Assembly: GCA_020536535.1 (NCBI GenBank)
Contig: JAHLWZ010001082.1
Span: forward strand, 1 to 20,865
DNA length: 20,865 nt
Origin: Pelomyxa schiedti
Lineage: Eukaryota > Evosea > Pelobiontida > Pelomyxidae
Reading direction: 5' to 3'
Shown here: positions 1 to 10,918 of the stretch, in pieces
Layout: each line of letters opens with the position of its first letter
How positions within the stretch are numbered: the first letter of the stretch is position 1
Notes under the pieces: model-generated
Told to the model about the DNA's origin: nothing
The model's input: the letters and a program-made list of their open reading frames with translations, nothing else
The model's database searches: none
Program-made: the position numbers and the translations under genes

Positions 1-23
1 AAAAAAAAAAAAAAAAAAAAAAA
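1..23. repeat. A23 homopolymer at the left window edge
   Basis: An uninterrupted run of 23 A opens the window. On the minus strand it is a T-run lying just inside a likely intron of the Ala/Thr-rich zinc-finger gene, whose donor GTTGC begins at 28. It is more likely a pyrimidine tract or a slippery assembly spot than a transcript tail. Confidence 0.7.
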
Positions 24-28
24 GCAAC

Positions 29-339
29 CTGCTGCACTGCTTGTGCACGGTTGGATCCAACTTGGCCACGACGGTGCCGCAGCTCCAGCACTTGTGGGTT
101 TGTGGTTGTGGGGGGGTGCCGTTGTCCGCTGTGGCGGTCGGAGTGCTCGTTGTTGTGGCTGTGGCTGTGGCTGTGGTTGCGGCGGTGGCCGTGGCTTCTA
201 CTGCAGCAGGCGAGGTGGTCGTTTGTGCCGCGGTCGTTGCTGCCGGGGTTGCAGGTGCGTTGTTGGTCGATGTGTTATCCGTTGCCGCCGCGGCCGTAGG
301 CGTTGTCGCAGTTTTGGGCTTCGGTGTTGCGTCGGTCAT
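29..339 (-). CDS. Ala/Thr-rich protein with CCHC zinc-binding motif, first exon, partial
   Basis: Minus-strand ATG at 339-337 opens about 103 codons that run toward the left edge. Residues 1 to about 75 are low-complexity Ala, Thr and Pro (repeats such as TATATATTT), probably disordered. They are followed by CWSCGTVVAKLDPTVHKQC, a C-x2-C-x11-H-x2-C arrangement that could bind zinc (motif seen; binding inferred). The frame reaches a plausible donor (AG then GTTGCTTTTT) at 28, so the rest lies outside the window. The plus-strand frames over this interval are very Val/Cys/Gly-rich and are best read as antisense shadows of the Ala/Thr repeats. Function is unknown; AN1, MYND and knuckle-type fingers are possible relatives, but I cannot assign one. 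It is the third of three minus-strand genes in tandem. Confidence 0.6.
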
Positions 340-678
340 TTTATTTTTGTTGTCTTCCTTTTTGGCGACTGAGACGACGTCCACACAGAGGGCAACCGTC
401 AACAACAATTTGAGAGTGATTCGCACCACAATTTACTCTTGTCCAAGTGGGATCGCGTCACATCATTCACCGCCGTGGCGTGAGGTTTTTCGATGCTGGT
501 TCTGTGTAAGCGGGAACACACCCGCAACAGATCTGCTGGCCGGAAATAGCACTCCCTTGACACTTCTCTATTTCAAAGAGACTGGATTGGTGTTGCGTGG
601 TTTGAAGTTACAAGATTCTTTTTTTAACACAACGCGGAATGAGGAAGGCAGTTGAGAAGAACAACTCGCAGACTGTTA
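340..678. other. Intergenic region, no convincing gene
   Basis: About 340 bp separate the F-box gene stop (679) from the next minus-strand start (339). It should hold the 3' end of the first and the promoter of the second. I see no RNA gene, no long frame with recognisable content and no clear TATA element; a plus-strand frame crossing it is uninformative. Confidence 0.5.
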
Positions 679-1302
679 TCAGGACCTTTTCGCAAATGCG
701 CCGAAGAAACCCCGTTTCCTGGTGTTTGTGTTTGTTTCCTCACGGGGGACCGCCAATATCCAAGCCCTGTCATAAGCCTTGTAGTACTTGTCCAGAACCG
801 AGTGCTCAATGCCGGGACTGTGTTTGGCAAGGGGGTGATTTACTGGGCATGTTGATCCACCACGGCATCTGTAAACATGGCCACACCCAGTGCAAAAGTT
901 CCGTGACATCCAAACAAAAGCTACATGTTTCCACTTTGGCGTTTTGGAATGTAAGGGAAGGTAAAGGTAAGGAAGGTACCTTGGTTTGGTCACAATCTCC
1001 AATCTCATTTAAAAAGTGGCTCAAAACTGTTCTGGCGTTCTTAGGCCACGTTGCACTGCTGTTCAACAATGCTTGCTAGTTTTGTGACTGAGTGGTCTGT
1101 TAAAAATATGAGAAAAGCGTACCTTCCAAGAGGAATTGGAACGCCCTACATGATACCTTTTTGAGAAAGAAGATTATGAAACTGGTACTGCGGGTGATGC
1201 GAGGGCAAACCACAAACGGGAAGTCCGTTGAATCCTTCCAAGGGATTGAACATCAAGAAGCGCCAGCACTCCGGCAGTTTCTGCTTGGTACAGTGCTGCC
1301 AT
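679..1302 (-). CDS. Small F-box protein with C-terminal Cys/His cluster (5 exons)
   Basis: Exons on the minus strand: 1302-1189, 1156-1123, 1096-1050, 1003-980, 933-679; 474 nt, 157 aa, with the frame kept at all four junctions. Introns are 32, 26, 46 and 46 nt. The N-terminus (residues 11-34, LLDVQSLGRIQRTSRLW at its core) fits the F-box consensus, the Skp1-binding element of SCF ubiquitin ligases. The last exon carries FCTGCGHVYRCRGGSTC followed by PVNHPLAKH, a Cys/His cluster likely to bind a metal. Substrate and role are unknown. The gene begins only 65 bp past the ankyrin gene stop. An alternative 47-nt intron (1371-1325) would join the two in frame, so this could be the C-terminal half of an ankyrin-F-box protein. 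The longest plus-strand frame here (639-1079) is antisense. Confidence 0.6.
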
Positions 1303-1367
1303 TGCTGTGGTAGCGTCATTTATCCTGGCGGTCTGGTTACCCAAATTGTTAGGAAAATACGGGAGTT

Positions 1368-2786
1368 TTACTCAACAGATGCAGAAACCATCTGTGGTGT
1401 TTCTGTTACTCTACTTTGAGGCTCCACTACCATGACAGGCATGGATGCACGGAGCACGTCTGTTGAGCCGATGATTTCGGAATATTTTGACACCGAGATA
1501 GAGCCAGCAGCTTGATTTGAGAGCAACTCCAAGTATCCTGGTGGTTATAAAAAAAAAAAGGAAAAAGAGCAGAAAATTGCAGAAACCTTGTATGTGATCG
1601 TATTCCGAACCTTGATAGTGCTCCCAGAGGCCACAATCTTTAGTTGGCAGAACTCCACCCAGTTTCACCATTTCAGCCACCAACTCACTTTGGTCCAAGA
1701 TTACAGCAAGAATCATTGGAGTGAAAATGCCTTCATAACTACGAAGCTGACAGCTGCATGGAGCATTTGGATTTGCACCGAGGGATAAAAACTTCAGGAC
1801 CAGATCTTGGTGGTTTCTCAATATTGCCATAAAAAGTGGTGTTCTTCTATTTTCAGTCTCCGAATTGAGGGATCTAGGGAAATTGGGATGATTGACGAGA
1901 ATATCGAGAAGCTCCTTGTTTGTTTCACTCCAGTGCGGATATATTGTCGCATTCACAAAAGCACGGCCAAGGCCTTGGCGAAACACTTGGCAGAGATACT
2001 GCAAAACATCTGGACGAGCTCCCTTTAAACCGCAGTATGTTACAATTGGAACTCTGTCGTCCACACCCGCGATGAATTCATTCCCACCCCACTTTTTATT
2101 CAGCAGCAGCTGTATTAACTCCAAGTTGTTGCTGGACATAGCCATTTCCAGGGGAGACTCAGTATGAGGGGTACTTGATTGCATAGCAAGCCAACCCTGG
2201 TTGGAACATCAATGTGAGATAGAATCATTTCAATGAGATCCAGCTGTAGCTTGCCAATGCACAAGTGCATAGCGCTGACATTTTTGCCATCTAACAAACA
2301 CCACACCAGTGGATCCGCGCCGAAATTGTCCAGCAAGAACCTTGCCACTTCCGCATGCCCCTCATACACTGCACATGCAAATGCAGTCCCTTCACCCCAC
2401 TGGTTCCAAGTGCATATGGAATCCACCATATGGGAAAAAAAAACTCTGGAGCGAGGCCTTTCGTGCCACGCATCGTGGACTATCTTTAGCTCCTCGAGGT
2501 GCCCGAGAACGGCACAGACGAACATGACATTGACTCGCACCAATTTTTTGGCGCTGTGGTGGCCTGCTGACGTGTCCGGGACTTTGATCTCGCGCTCGAA
2601 CACGTCCATTTCACGGCCCAGGGGTGTCCGCGCAACCAACTTGGCCAATTTCTCGGGTTGGGCCTTGACCGCCGCTGTGAGGAGTTTGCTGCCCTTCACA
2701 ACAGAAACGAGGCCAGCTTGTTTGGCGAGGTAATCTGTGGAGTGTTGTTGTTCATTGCCGGTGTCTGTTCCCACTGTCTGCCCCAT
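1368..2786 (-). CDS. Ankyrin-repeat protein (3 exons)
   Basis: Minus-strand exons 2786-2196, 2157-1611 and 1537-1368 (591, 547 and 170 nt) encode 435 aa. Introns are 38 nt (2195-2158) and 73 nt (1610-1538, with a T11 tract). Ankyrin-like helices recur from about residue 75: GHLEELKIV, GHAEVARFLLDNFGADP, SPLEMAMSSNNLELIQLLL, TPLFMAILRNHQDLVLKFLSLGANPN and QSELVAEMVKLGG; the first intron falls exactly at the start of one repeat. Such repeats bind proteins; the partner cannot be told. No membrane segment is seen. An A9 run on the plus strand (2808-2816) is a T9 tract about 22 nt upstream of the ATG. The first downstream neighbour on the same strand is an F-box gene only 65 bp away, and read-through splicing into it is possible. 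Confidence 0.75.
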
Positions 2787-2972
2787 GATAGTGTTCGTTC
2801 AGTGTTGAAAAAAAAACGGCTCTAGGATCAACGATTCGTCTTGTCGATTATGTACCAGAAGAACTCGGTGGACGAGTGAAACTTGGCAAACTCTGTCAAC
2901 AACTGTGTGGGGAATCCCGCTGTCTGAACCCGAAATCAAGAACCAGACCGCCGGTCTCAGCAATTTTTTTTA

Positions 2973-5900
2973 ATGTCGGGCGGAACGGAGCAACGGCTGG
3001 AGCTGACGGTTAAAGAGACAGGGGAGAAGTTGGTGCCCGAGAGCGTTGATGTGTCTGTTCGCGTGGTGCCGGGCGTTGGGGCCGAAACGGCAGTCACGGC
3101 GGTATTCCGAAACGACGCGGACGAGGACAGGGAGGGGGAGCTGGTTATGGGACTCGGCGAGGGGGCGTCCGTGTGTGGGTATGCCGTGGACCACCCATCG
3201 GGAATCATGGTCGACGCTGTGATTGTAGAGAAGGTTTGTGAATGGTTTACTGAAGATTGCTTGGTGCGATGCTTTTGAGACTGAAGTACGGGAGAAACGC
3301 GGTGGACCAGCTATTGTGGAACACGTGGCTGGCAATGTTTTTAGGACAAAGATATACCCACTACCAAAGCATGGCTTCCGAGTCATCAAAGTGTGAAATG
3401 ACTCAATGCGATTATGCTAACCTTGCTGCTTCACAGGTTGTTATTTCTTCTGATCTTACTGAAGATTCCGTAAAGAGCTCTTATTTTTGCCCTATGCTGT
3501 TGCACGCAAATATTTTAAAATCCTTCAGACTCCATGTCTCCTCTCATTTACTATTGCTTTATATCTTCGTGACAGTTCAAGTAGATTCAACTTGATATTG
3601 ATACTCAAGTTTTCTGCCCACCTTTGTTGAGTTTAGAAACACAGAGTGCATTTGGGAACAAAGACTTTCAACCCAGCACAATAACAGGTTTTATGCTTGT
3701 TTGCTTGTTGTTGTTTTTAATAGAAAAAACCTCCAAAACCACATACTTGTAAAGGAAAAGTTACCACTTTTGAGTATGATGTTTCACTGTCATCTGCAAA
3801 GCCACCTGAAATCATAGGTGCATCAACCTTGAGAAGAGTACTTCTGAAAGAAAGTCCTTCATCTTCTGGCTTACTATCTATTGAAGCGGGACCTCCTGAA
3901 GATTTGACCACATCTTACTTTTGCTTTAAAGGTGATTTATCATCGATGTCAAGTTCTGTACCACGTGAAAAAGTAAAAATCAAGTCAAAAACCACTTCTT
4001 CTCTAATATTCATTCCTCTACATACAGACAACGGCAATTGGAATCATCTGGGACAAGTCCTTGAGTAGGGCATTGAGCAACCACTCACGGTGTGGGGGTA
4101 CGTCAGCACTTCTTTTTAACATGGGAAAAAAGTGCTTTTGAATTCGTACATGCCATTGGAAATATGTTTGTGAGTGTGACTTGGTCTTTGTACTTTCTCA
4201 ATACTAAGCTTGAGTTCGCTGGATCATTCACAGTGTGGATTTCATCCCAAAAATTCAGAGCACTGAAATTCCAATAGAATGTTGCATTGTTACTTGAAAG
4301 GTTGAAGCAAATTACCTACTGTGGTGGGACTAGCATAACCACTCTTGCACAACTTAATGAAAGTTCTTCCTTCAATTTATTCTTTTCTGATGGGTTCTGT
4401 TCATGGGGCGAGAGAGTGTGTAGTATTGTTATCACTTATCAATTTGACCTCTAAAAAGGAATTTGCTGTTCCTTTTTTTGCAAAGCCCATTTTTACTCTG
4501 AGTTACGAGGAAAAATGTGACACAAACTACCTAAAAAGAATTGCCAACGCAACTGGAGCCGTTTATCTCAACCTGCGAACATTGAGTGATGAGTAATGAA
4601 TTGCTCTACAGTCTTTGACGGGAAAATCTAACTCACCAACACAAAAAAAGGCAGGCACTACAGCAGATATCATTTGAACCATTAATGTTTCTTGGAGCGA
4701 GATTTAATCAAAACCAAGTTGATGATATTGTTCCAACTGCCCCATGTGCTGCATCTGGTCAGTTTTCCGTTGCAGGGAAAATTCTGAACCACATTGAACA
4801 AGGTACTATATCTCCAAATGCTCTTCTCTAAAACAATAGTTAGTGCATATTACATTGAACTTTGGTCTCCTTAGTTCCCGTACCCCGACGTTGAGTCTCC
4901 AGCTTGTGTTACAGCCAACGCAATATCATACAGGACTGAGTATGTCTTATTCAACACTTAATCTTTTATCAACAATATATTTGTGTAGTTTCCAGAATAT
5001 GGGCAAATAAAAAAGTTGAAGAACTAAACCTTCAACCTCAAACTGACGAAATAAGGAAAAAAATACTGACTCTTGGAAGAGAATACCAGTAACACCTTGT
5101 TCCACTCTACAAAAAAAAGTTGACCTTTTTTTATAGCTTTGTGACGCCTAATACTTCTCTTCTTGTTCTTAATACATTGGATCAAGTATTCCACCCTCTT
5201 CCCAACAAACGAATTAATCGAGCTACAGTATCTCAAATATGAAATCGAACCGCCCTCTTGCTTGGCGGAGATTAAACGCCAATACAACATAAAGATTGCC
5301 GAGCAACAGGCTTTGATCACAAGAAGCTCTTAAATAAACTAACTAGCTTCAACTTACACAGGCAACAAATCTGAAAAATAAAGAAAAGCAGTTCAATAAA
5401 ACTAGGGTAATGTGGAAACGTCGCCGTATGTGGTGGACCAAAACGTACTCAGGCTCTCCTGTATGTAGCACCCATTTTTCTAAGTGTTGCACTCAGACAT
5501 TTAGCAATCTCTCTTCAACCACTTCATGGATGTAGATAAGGAAATTGAGGACCCATGGACCCTCCCCTCTGTTAAACTTAGAGAGGTTTTTTTTTAACCT
5601 TGCAAGCAACAATAACAACCATTGGCTATCTGTAGGAAGTCGTAACTCCACCTTTGGTTGTGGAAATACCACCACCCCCAGAAAGGGAGACGGGACAACC
5701 TGACAACTTTGATCTGGAAAAGCCCAGGGTTGAGAAGTTTTTTCAAAGCACTTTCTTGAATGATGAACCAAATCTCACACGTGCATTGGATGCCTTACAG
5801 GGCCTCTTTAGTGTGCTACGCTTTTGTATCTCTATTTGTATAACTGCAAAAAGGTGCAAAATTTACAGTGGAGCAACAGGCACAATTTGGTACCGAGTCC

Positions 5901-8900
5901 GGGGCATTGCATTCCCTTTATGTTGACAAAAGTATTTTCTGGGAAATGTATGTCTTAGCCCGGGCAACTGGTCTTGACATCAAGCCCGATACTGAGGTCC
6001 ATGCCAAGACAAAACATGCGCTCAGCCTCCCAATGGAATTTGAGGAGTCCAAAATTGTGTTTAAAGACAAATGTTTCACAGGAGGATTCAAAGGCAAAAA
6101 AAAATCTTCATCCTCCTCTGACGAGAAACCCAAAGCGACACCACCACCAGTTTTCAATGGAATGAGACCCCGAATGGCAGGCCCTGCATCTTCTGCCAAA
6201 TCTTGTGGCATAGACCCAGGGAAACACCTGGCAATAAACTCTGGTGGATTTCGCAGGACTGGTACTGCAGCAGGTCCTGCCTCCTCCCATGCAATGTATA
6301 CGGCAACACACGACATAGGAAAGGTTATTTCAACTGGAGCAAGTACAGTATGCAACTATCGGCGTGTATCGCAGGAACCCCCACCACCTGTCGAAGTAAC
6401 GCCCTCAGAGAAGCAACTATCACAAGTGACAAATGAAGTGCAGATACGCACAACCGCTATCAATGAAGCAAGGGGTTCACAAGCAGTCATCAGTACGTCA
6501 TCTGGTGTAGATGAAGGAACTGTAAGATTCCAGCCGTTCCAGCCACCTGTAACACGGTTAGGGATTAATCCCGATCCTAGGCCACGGATGAACATTCGTA
6601 ACCTGCAGACGACCATTAGTCCAGAGAGCTTTAATCCAGATCCTAGGCCTCAGCCAGGCATGAGCATGCCAATGGCGCCACCAAATACCGGGCTAGGAAT
6701 GATGCCAGGACAACCAGGCATGATGAGTTCTTTGCAATCCCTGTCAGTCCCAGGCCTATATCCGAGCTCTCCAGCAGCTTCGATTCCCGTTTATCCACCC
6801 ACCAGTTACCCACCTCCTGGTTCTGCACATCCAGGTTATCCACCCCCTTTCTCAATGCCTCTACCCCCTCCAGGATATCCCCCTCCAGGATACCCACCAT
6901 CTGGGTATCCCCCTCCAGGATACCCACCATCTGGGCCGCTACCTCAGCCCTCTGGATATCCACCTCCAGGATACACACTCTCTGGGTACCCCCCTCCTGG
7001 TTACCCACCCCCTGGCCATCTTCCTTCAAGTTCTCCTTATCCTCCTCCGAGTTTCGGGTACCCAGCAAGCTCCCCTCCAGGGTACCCGCCTCCTGGGTCT
7101 ATACCTACCAGTTCTCCCAGCGGCTATCCACCTCAGCCAGGTATCCCATACAGTTGTCCACAGACGACTACTCTACAGAATGGTCAACTTCTGGGTTCCC
7201 TAAATCTGCCTCTATCTCCCATTTCTGCGGACTTTGGTGCTGTTGGGAGAAAGCCTCAATTCTCTCTCGATGCCATGGTCAAGGAAACGCAGGAGACTGC
7301 AACGGCCAGTCCAGCTGTTCCCCCAACGATTGGGAGTAAGAATAAAAGCCGATTTTGGGCCAGTGCAAGTGGGAGTTCCAGTGATAGTGATAGTGATAGT
7401 GATAGTGATAGTGATAGTGGGAGTAGAAGTAAAAGTAAAAGTGGAAGTGGAAGTGGAAGTGGAAGTGAGATACAAACCCACCCTCGAATGTGTAAGAGAG
7501 CTATTGGAAGCGTCGCACGACAAGGACTACGTAAAAGTGTTGCCAAGGGTACCAGTGCGAGACAGGCAGTACAAATGTCCGCAGCGGATGAAGACATTGC
7601 TTCATATGATGCAGTTCTCAGTGATTCATCAAGCAGTTCATCTAGTAGTGAACGGAGAAGGATTTTAATCTCCAATGAGGAAGAAGCTATCAAATCTTAT
7701 GATACCATTGATAATCTAAGTAGTTCATCCTCCTCATCCAAAAAGAAGAGTACTGTTTCCTATTCAAAAAAGCTTATTGATGCCGCGTTAACAATGGCTT
7801 TACAACGTGACACGGGAAAAGAAAAAGAGGGGATTGTACGTGATTCTTCAAGGGCAGAGCACATAAAGCGCCACACTATATCAAAATTCTCTTCATCCTC
7901 CAGCCAAAGAAAGCAGACCTGGCAACTGGATGTTATTAAACCAGTACAGAAAGATCCCAAACTGCTGGAATTGCAAGCAATACAAAAACATGAACTTGCT
8001 CAGTCAAAATACGTTGCTTTACTAGAGGTTTTCCCAATAGAATAATTGAAGTTAACAACCATCCAAAGGTTCCTTGTAGCAGAGACCACATATTCTTTGT
8101 GCATGCTGCTCTTAGTTGTTGTCATTTTCCAGAATTGGCCACTGAGTTTAGATTTCTCTCCTCTAATACATAAATAATATCAAGGCAGAATTGCGAGCAA
8201 TATTGCAGAGCTAGAACTTGATAGTGCTTCACTCCTACGAGTTGCAGCTACTTTATGTGAACAATTTTCTCAGTTCAAGTGAGAAGACCCCTTTTCTCAT
8301 TCCACAACTCATTTACTGAAAAAAAAAAAAAAAGAGAAGCTGTCCAATTGTACGAACAGGTTTTGAAACTTAGACCTGAGGAACCACAGGTTTTCAACCT
8401 TAATTCACTGTTCTCTAATATTATTTCAAGTCATACCGCGATCTTGCGTTAGCACTGATCCGTTCTTCTGGGATTGAAACAAGTTGATTCTCCAATACAA
8501 TTAGTTTAGTAACCAGGCCAAGGAATCTCCGAGCGATCTCTGCAACTACTGAATACTGTGGTAGAAAAAGGTATAGTATAGTATGGAATCGAGCCTATCT
8601 CAACTGACCCGTGTATTAAGAGTGGGATAAGCGGTTTCCTCAAATAGAAGTTTTGGCAATGATGGTAAGATACTGAACGCTTCTTTGATCTTAGTTTCTT
8701 TGGGTAGGATATCAATTCTATTTGGAGACAAATAGATGCCTCAGGGTATAGTTAAAAACTGTGTGAAATATACTCAATGACCACAAGACAATCTGCTTTC
8801 ATTTCCCATTCCGTTTTTTCTGATATTTTGCTGAACCCACTTGATGTGGATATCCGGATTGTGCTTTCATGGGACCTGGATATGACCGACGTTGTATGTT

Positions 8901-9359
8901 AATGGAGTGTAAACAACAAATATCCACGACAAAACTGCAGGATCTATGCGTGGAAGAGCCCAATGGGGAACAATGCACACCATTCCACAACCAAACTGCA
9001 TCGGGAGGTTTGTGCACCCGGAATCATTAGTTAACAAAACATCATCCCAAAACAGGAATTATGAGTGAGGATTTCACCCAAGGATACGGACCCGTGGAAT
9101 ATTTGAATAGGCAAGCACCACCCGGCAATTACAAAATATTCGTTTCTCTATTTCACGTACATATTCCGTATGGCACGCCCTTCCGTTTCCTCCTCTTAGA
9201 GAATACTGACGTCAATTCTCCCATAGTGGAAAACAAGTGATTGTATCACTTAAGGCGTACCTTAATTTCGGCCGACCTGGGAAGCAAACTGAGTGTGATT
9301 TTACTGCCGTTCTATCGCAACCAAGAACACCTCTACTACTGGCCACTTTCGCCCTATGA
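2973..9359 (+). CDS. Giant VIT-vWA-TPR-DUF2135 protein, 29 exons, with PGYPPP/Ser-Asp insert
   Basis: Predicted exons: 2973-3233, 3256-3390, 3437-3535, 3585-3687, 3755-3972, 4028-4089, 4133-4232, 4278-4415, 4459-4592, 4651-4802, 4844-4939, 4989-5088, 5137-5185, 5229-5309, 5362-5460, 5505-5585, 5636-5810, 5854-8027, 8069-8145, 8189-8278, 8335-8389, 8431-8482, 8517-8570, 8621-8664, 8708-8745, 8788-8890, 8941-9007, 9056-9167, 9227-9359; 1693 aa, in frame throughout. Domains: VIT (about 1-200; FETEVRE, EHVAGNVFRTKIYPLP); vWA (273-460) with intact MIDAS D281-x-S283-x-S285, T344 in GGTS and D364 in FSDG; FVTPNTSLLVLNTLDQ linker; WKRRRMWW; disordered exon 18 (695-1419); TPR-like SNIAELELDSASLLRV and YEQVLKLRPEEPQSYRDLALAL (about 1440-1500); C-terminal DUF2135 (DVDIRIVLSWDLDMTDD, TQGYGPVEYL). 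The same architecture is known from bacterial VIT/vWA/YfaP-like proteins. vWA binds proteins through a metal ion; the exact role is unknown. A T8 tract ends 1 nt before the ATG. Confidence 0.85.
6780..7150 (+). repeat. PGYPPP-type tandem repeats within exon 18
   Basis: About 370 nt encode repeated, slightly varied units of the form GYPPPGYPPSGYPPPGYP (around residues 1005-1126 of the giant protein). Such Pro/Gly/Tyr repeats resemble the disordered tails of annexin A7/A11 and other proteins that condense or bind membranes and WW domains. That comparison is from general knowledge; a function here is inference. Confidence 0.85.
7380..7468 (+). repeat. GTGATA and GGAAGT hexamer microsatellites coding (SD)n and (GS)n
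   Basis: A run of GTGATA units (about 7380-7420) is followed by AGTAAA and GGAAGT units (to 7468). In frame they encode SDSDSDSD, then SRSKSKSGSGSGSG. Later Ser runs (near 7630, 7730 and 7890) sit beside acidic and basic residues and look like phosphorylation-rich disorder. Hexamer repeat length changes keep the frame. Confidence 0.85.
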
Positions 9360-9455
9360 TTTTTCTGATTTCGTTGACTTTCTTCCAACCCAGGAATCAA
9401 CGATAACGTTTTTTTCTCCGAATTTTGTTTTTAAAAAAAAAAAAACCCGGCCCCG

Positions 9456-10754
9456 ATGGAAGGGCTGGTAGTCGAGTTTGTGGCACCATTCCTATCGTTC
9501 AAGGACTTGGTTGCAATCGAGAGGGCTTGGTGTAGACGTGCACCAGATTCAGCCTGGTCCGTGTTGTTGCACCGAGACTGGCCCCACGTCGCAGCATCCC
9601 ATAATTGCATTGCCTCCACTACCGCAACTGCCTCGTCGGCGGCGACAGAAACACCAATCACTACGACGCCAACGGTAGCCGTTCTCTCCCCGCCGGCAAC
9701 GACTCCCGCACCTTCGACGAAAAAGGCCATCTACGCGTCCACCACGGCCCAAGTTGCTGATCTGTTGCGGTCTATGGCGGCTCCGCCCCTGAATTTCTTC
9801 TCAGTCGTTGTGGACCAGTACTTCTGCGTCGCGATGTCACCCCCTCCAAGCCCTTATGGGAGCCGGCCGACGCGCAGGCAGCAGGCCATTATGCAAGAAA
9901 AATACTCCTCACTGAAAATCTTGCCCAGATCCGGCACCACATCCAAATCCGTCAGTCCAGATGATGGCGATGATGAGGATTTCCCAAGGAGGGAGTGGGA
10001 GGATAAGTTCTGTTGGGCCCCTGAGACTGAAGAAGACTGGCAGACGGTGGGCCAGTTGGGTGCGATGATGAAGATTATGCCATCTTTGTTGAAGAAGAAG
10101 ACCAGATGCAAGACCTTCACTAGTGAGTTGTCATAATTTTATTATAGCACCATGACGTTCAGAGGGTTGTAGATAAATATACTCTACTGTTTGACACAAT
10201 TGGACACTGTAGCTTTTATATCGTATATATTACTCTATAGACGCTGACCCGGAATTGGTACATGTTTTTTGTAGACTATCCTTTCTGGGAAAAAGTGGAC
10301 CCCAAACATGTTTCTTTCTTGGTGTGGCACTACCTCAAAGAAGGCAACTATTCGCTACAATGTATCAACAACAGGGACGACTCAGTAACTGAAGGCCTCA
10401 TGATCGAATCCTATCCCCCTTTTGAGACACGTTTCCCTAACATGTTTGCTGGACCTCCCAACCCCAAAAAGCCCAAAGTGGCAGACCCCAAGGATCCCAA
10501 TGTCATTCTGTTTGGCCAGTATGACAAATTTGTCAAGGCATTCCTTTCCTTTGCCGAATTAAGTGGTATATCCCAAGTCTCACACCGCCTTCTTCCGATC
10601 TATTCTAAACAAAGTCTCCCAAGGTAACAATGTATGGATGTGCCGTAATTGTGGCAAACCCAGGGACGAACTGAGCAAAAGCATTACACTGGTAATAACC
10701 ACTAAGCTGCACTTCTTGTGCCTCTGGGTGTACCTGTTTCGTCTGTATGGCTAA
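9456..10754 (+). CDS. F-box-like protein with C-terminal Cys-pair motif (3 exons)
   Basis: Exons 9456-10122, 10275-10562 and 10615-10754 give 364 aa with the frame kept. Intron 1 is 152 nt, long for this window; intron 2 is 52 nt. The N-terminus (residues 1-46: FVAPFLSFKDLVAIERAW, then SVLLHRDWPH) fits an F-box. A Thr/Ala/Pro linker follows (residues 50-90), then an acidic patch and a second exon rich in Trp, Tyr and Pro (PFWEKVDPKHVSFLVWHYL) that I cannot place in a family. Exon 3 carries WMCRNCGKPRDEL, half of a zinc ribbon. The last 20 residues after a possible donor (GTAATA) are hydrophobic and may be mis-modelled. An A13 run lies 10 nt before the start. It could act as an SCF substrate receptor (inferred from the F-box alone). 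Confidence 0.6.
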
Positions 10755-10918
10755 ACTCCAATACCTTCACTGAGAACACCAGGATCAACAAAAAATTTTG
10801 GATTTCCTCCATCAGTTACAAGAAATTAGTAAATTGGAGTCTTTGATCAACCTTTTTTTTTCGCGTTTTCGTATCGTCACCTCTTGTATCGTTGCGTATA
10901 TATATTTGCCCTCTCGAA

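Noticed and set aside
41-655. Plus-strand 204-codon frame rich in Val/Ala
   Set aside because: It is antisense to Ala/Thr-coding repeats of the minus-strand gene at 29-339; the second half has no recognisable features.
639-1079. Plus-strand 146-codon Cys-containing frame
   Set aside because: It lies opposite the F-box gene; the minus-strand reconstruction gives a known fold and keeps the frame over five exons.
6643-7068. Minus-strand frame over the PGYPPP repeats
   Set aside because: It is a by-product of the repeat; the plus frame continues conserved domains on both sides.
6780-7150. Possible CRISPR-like array
   Set aside because: The repeats are in-frame Pro/Gly/Tyr codons with no distinct spacers.
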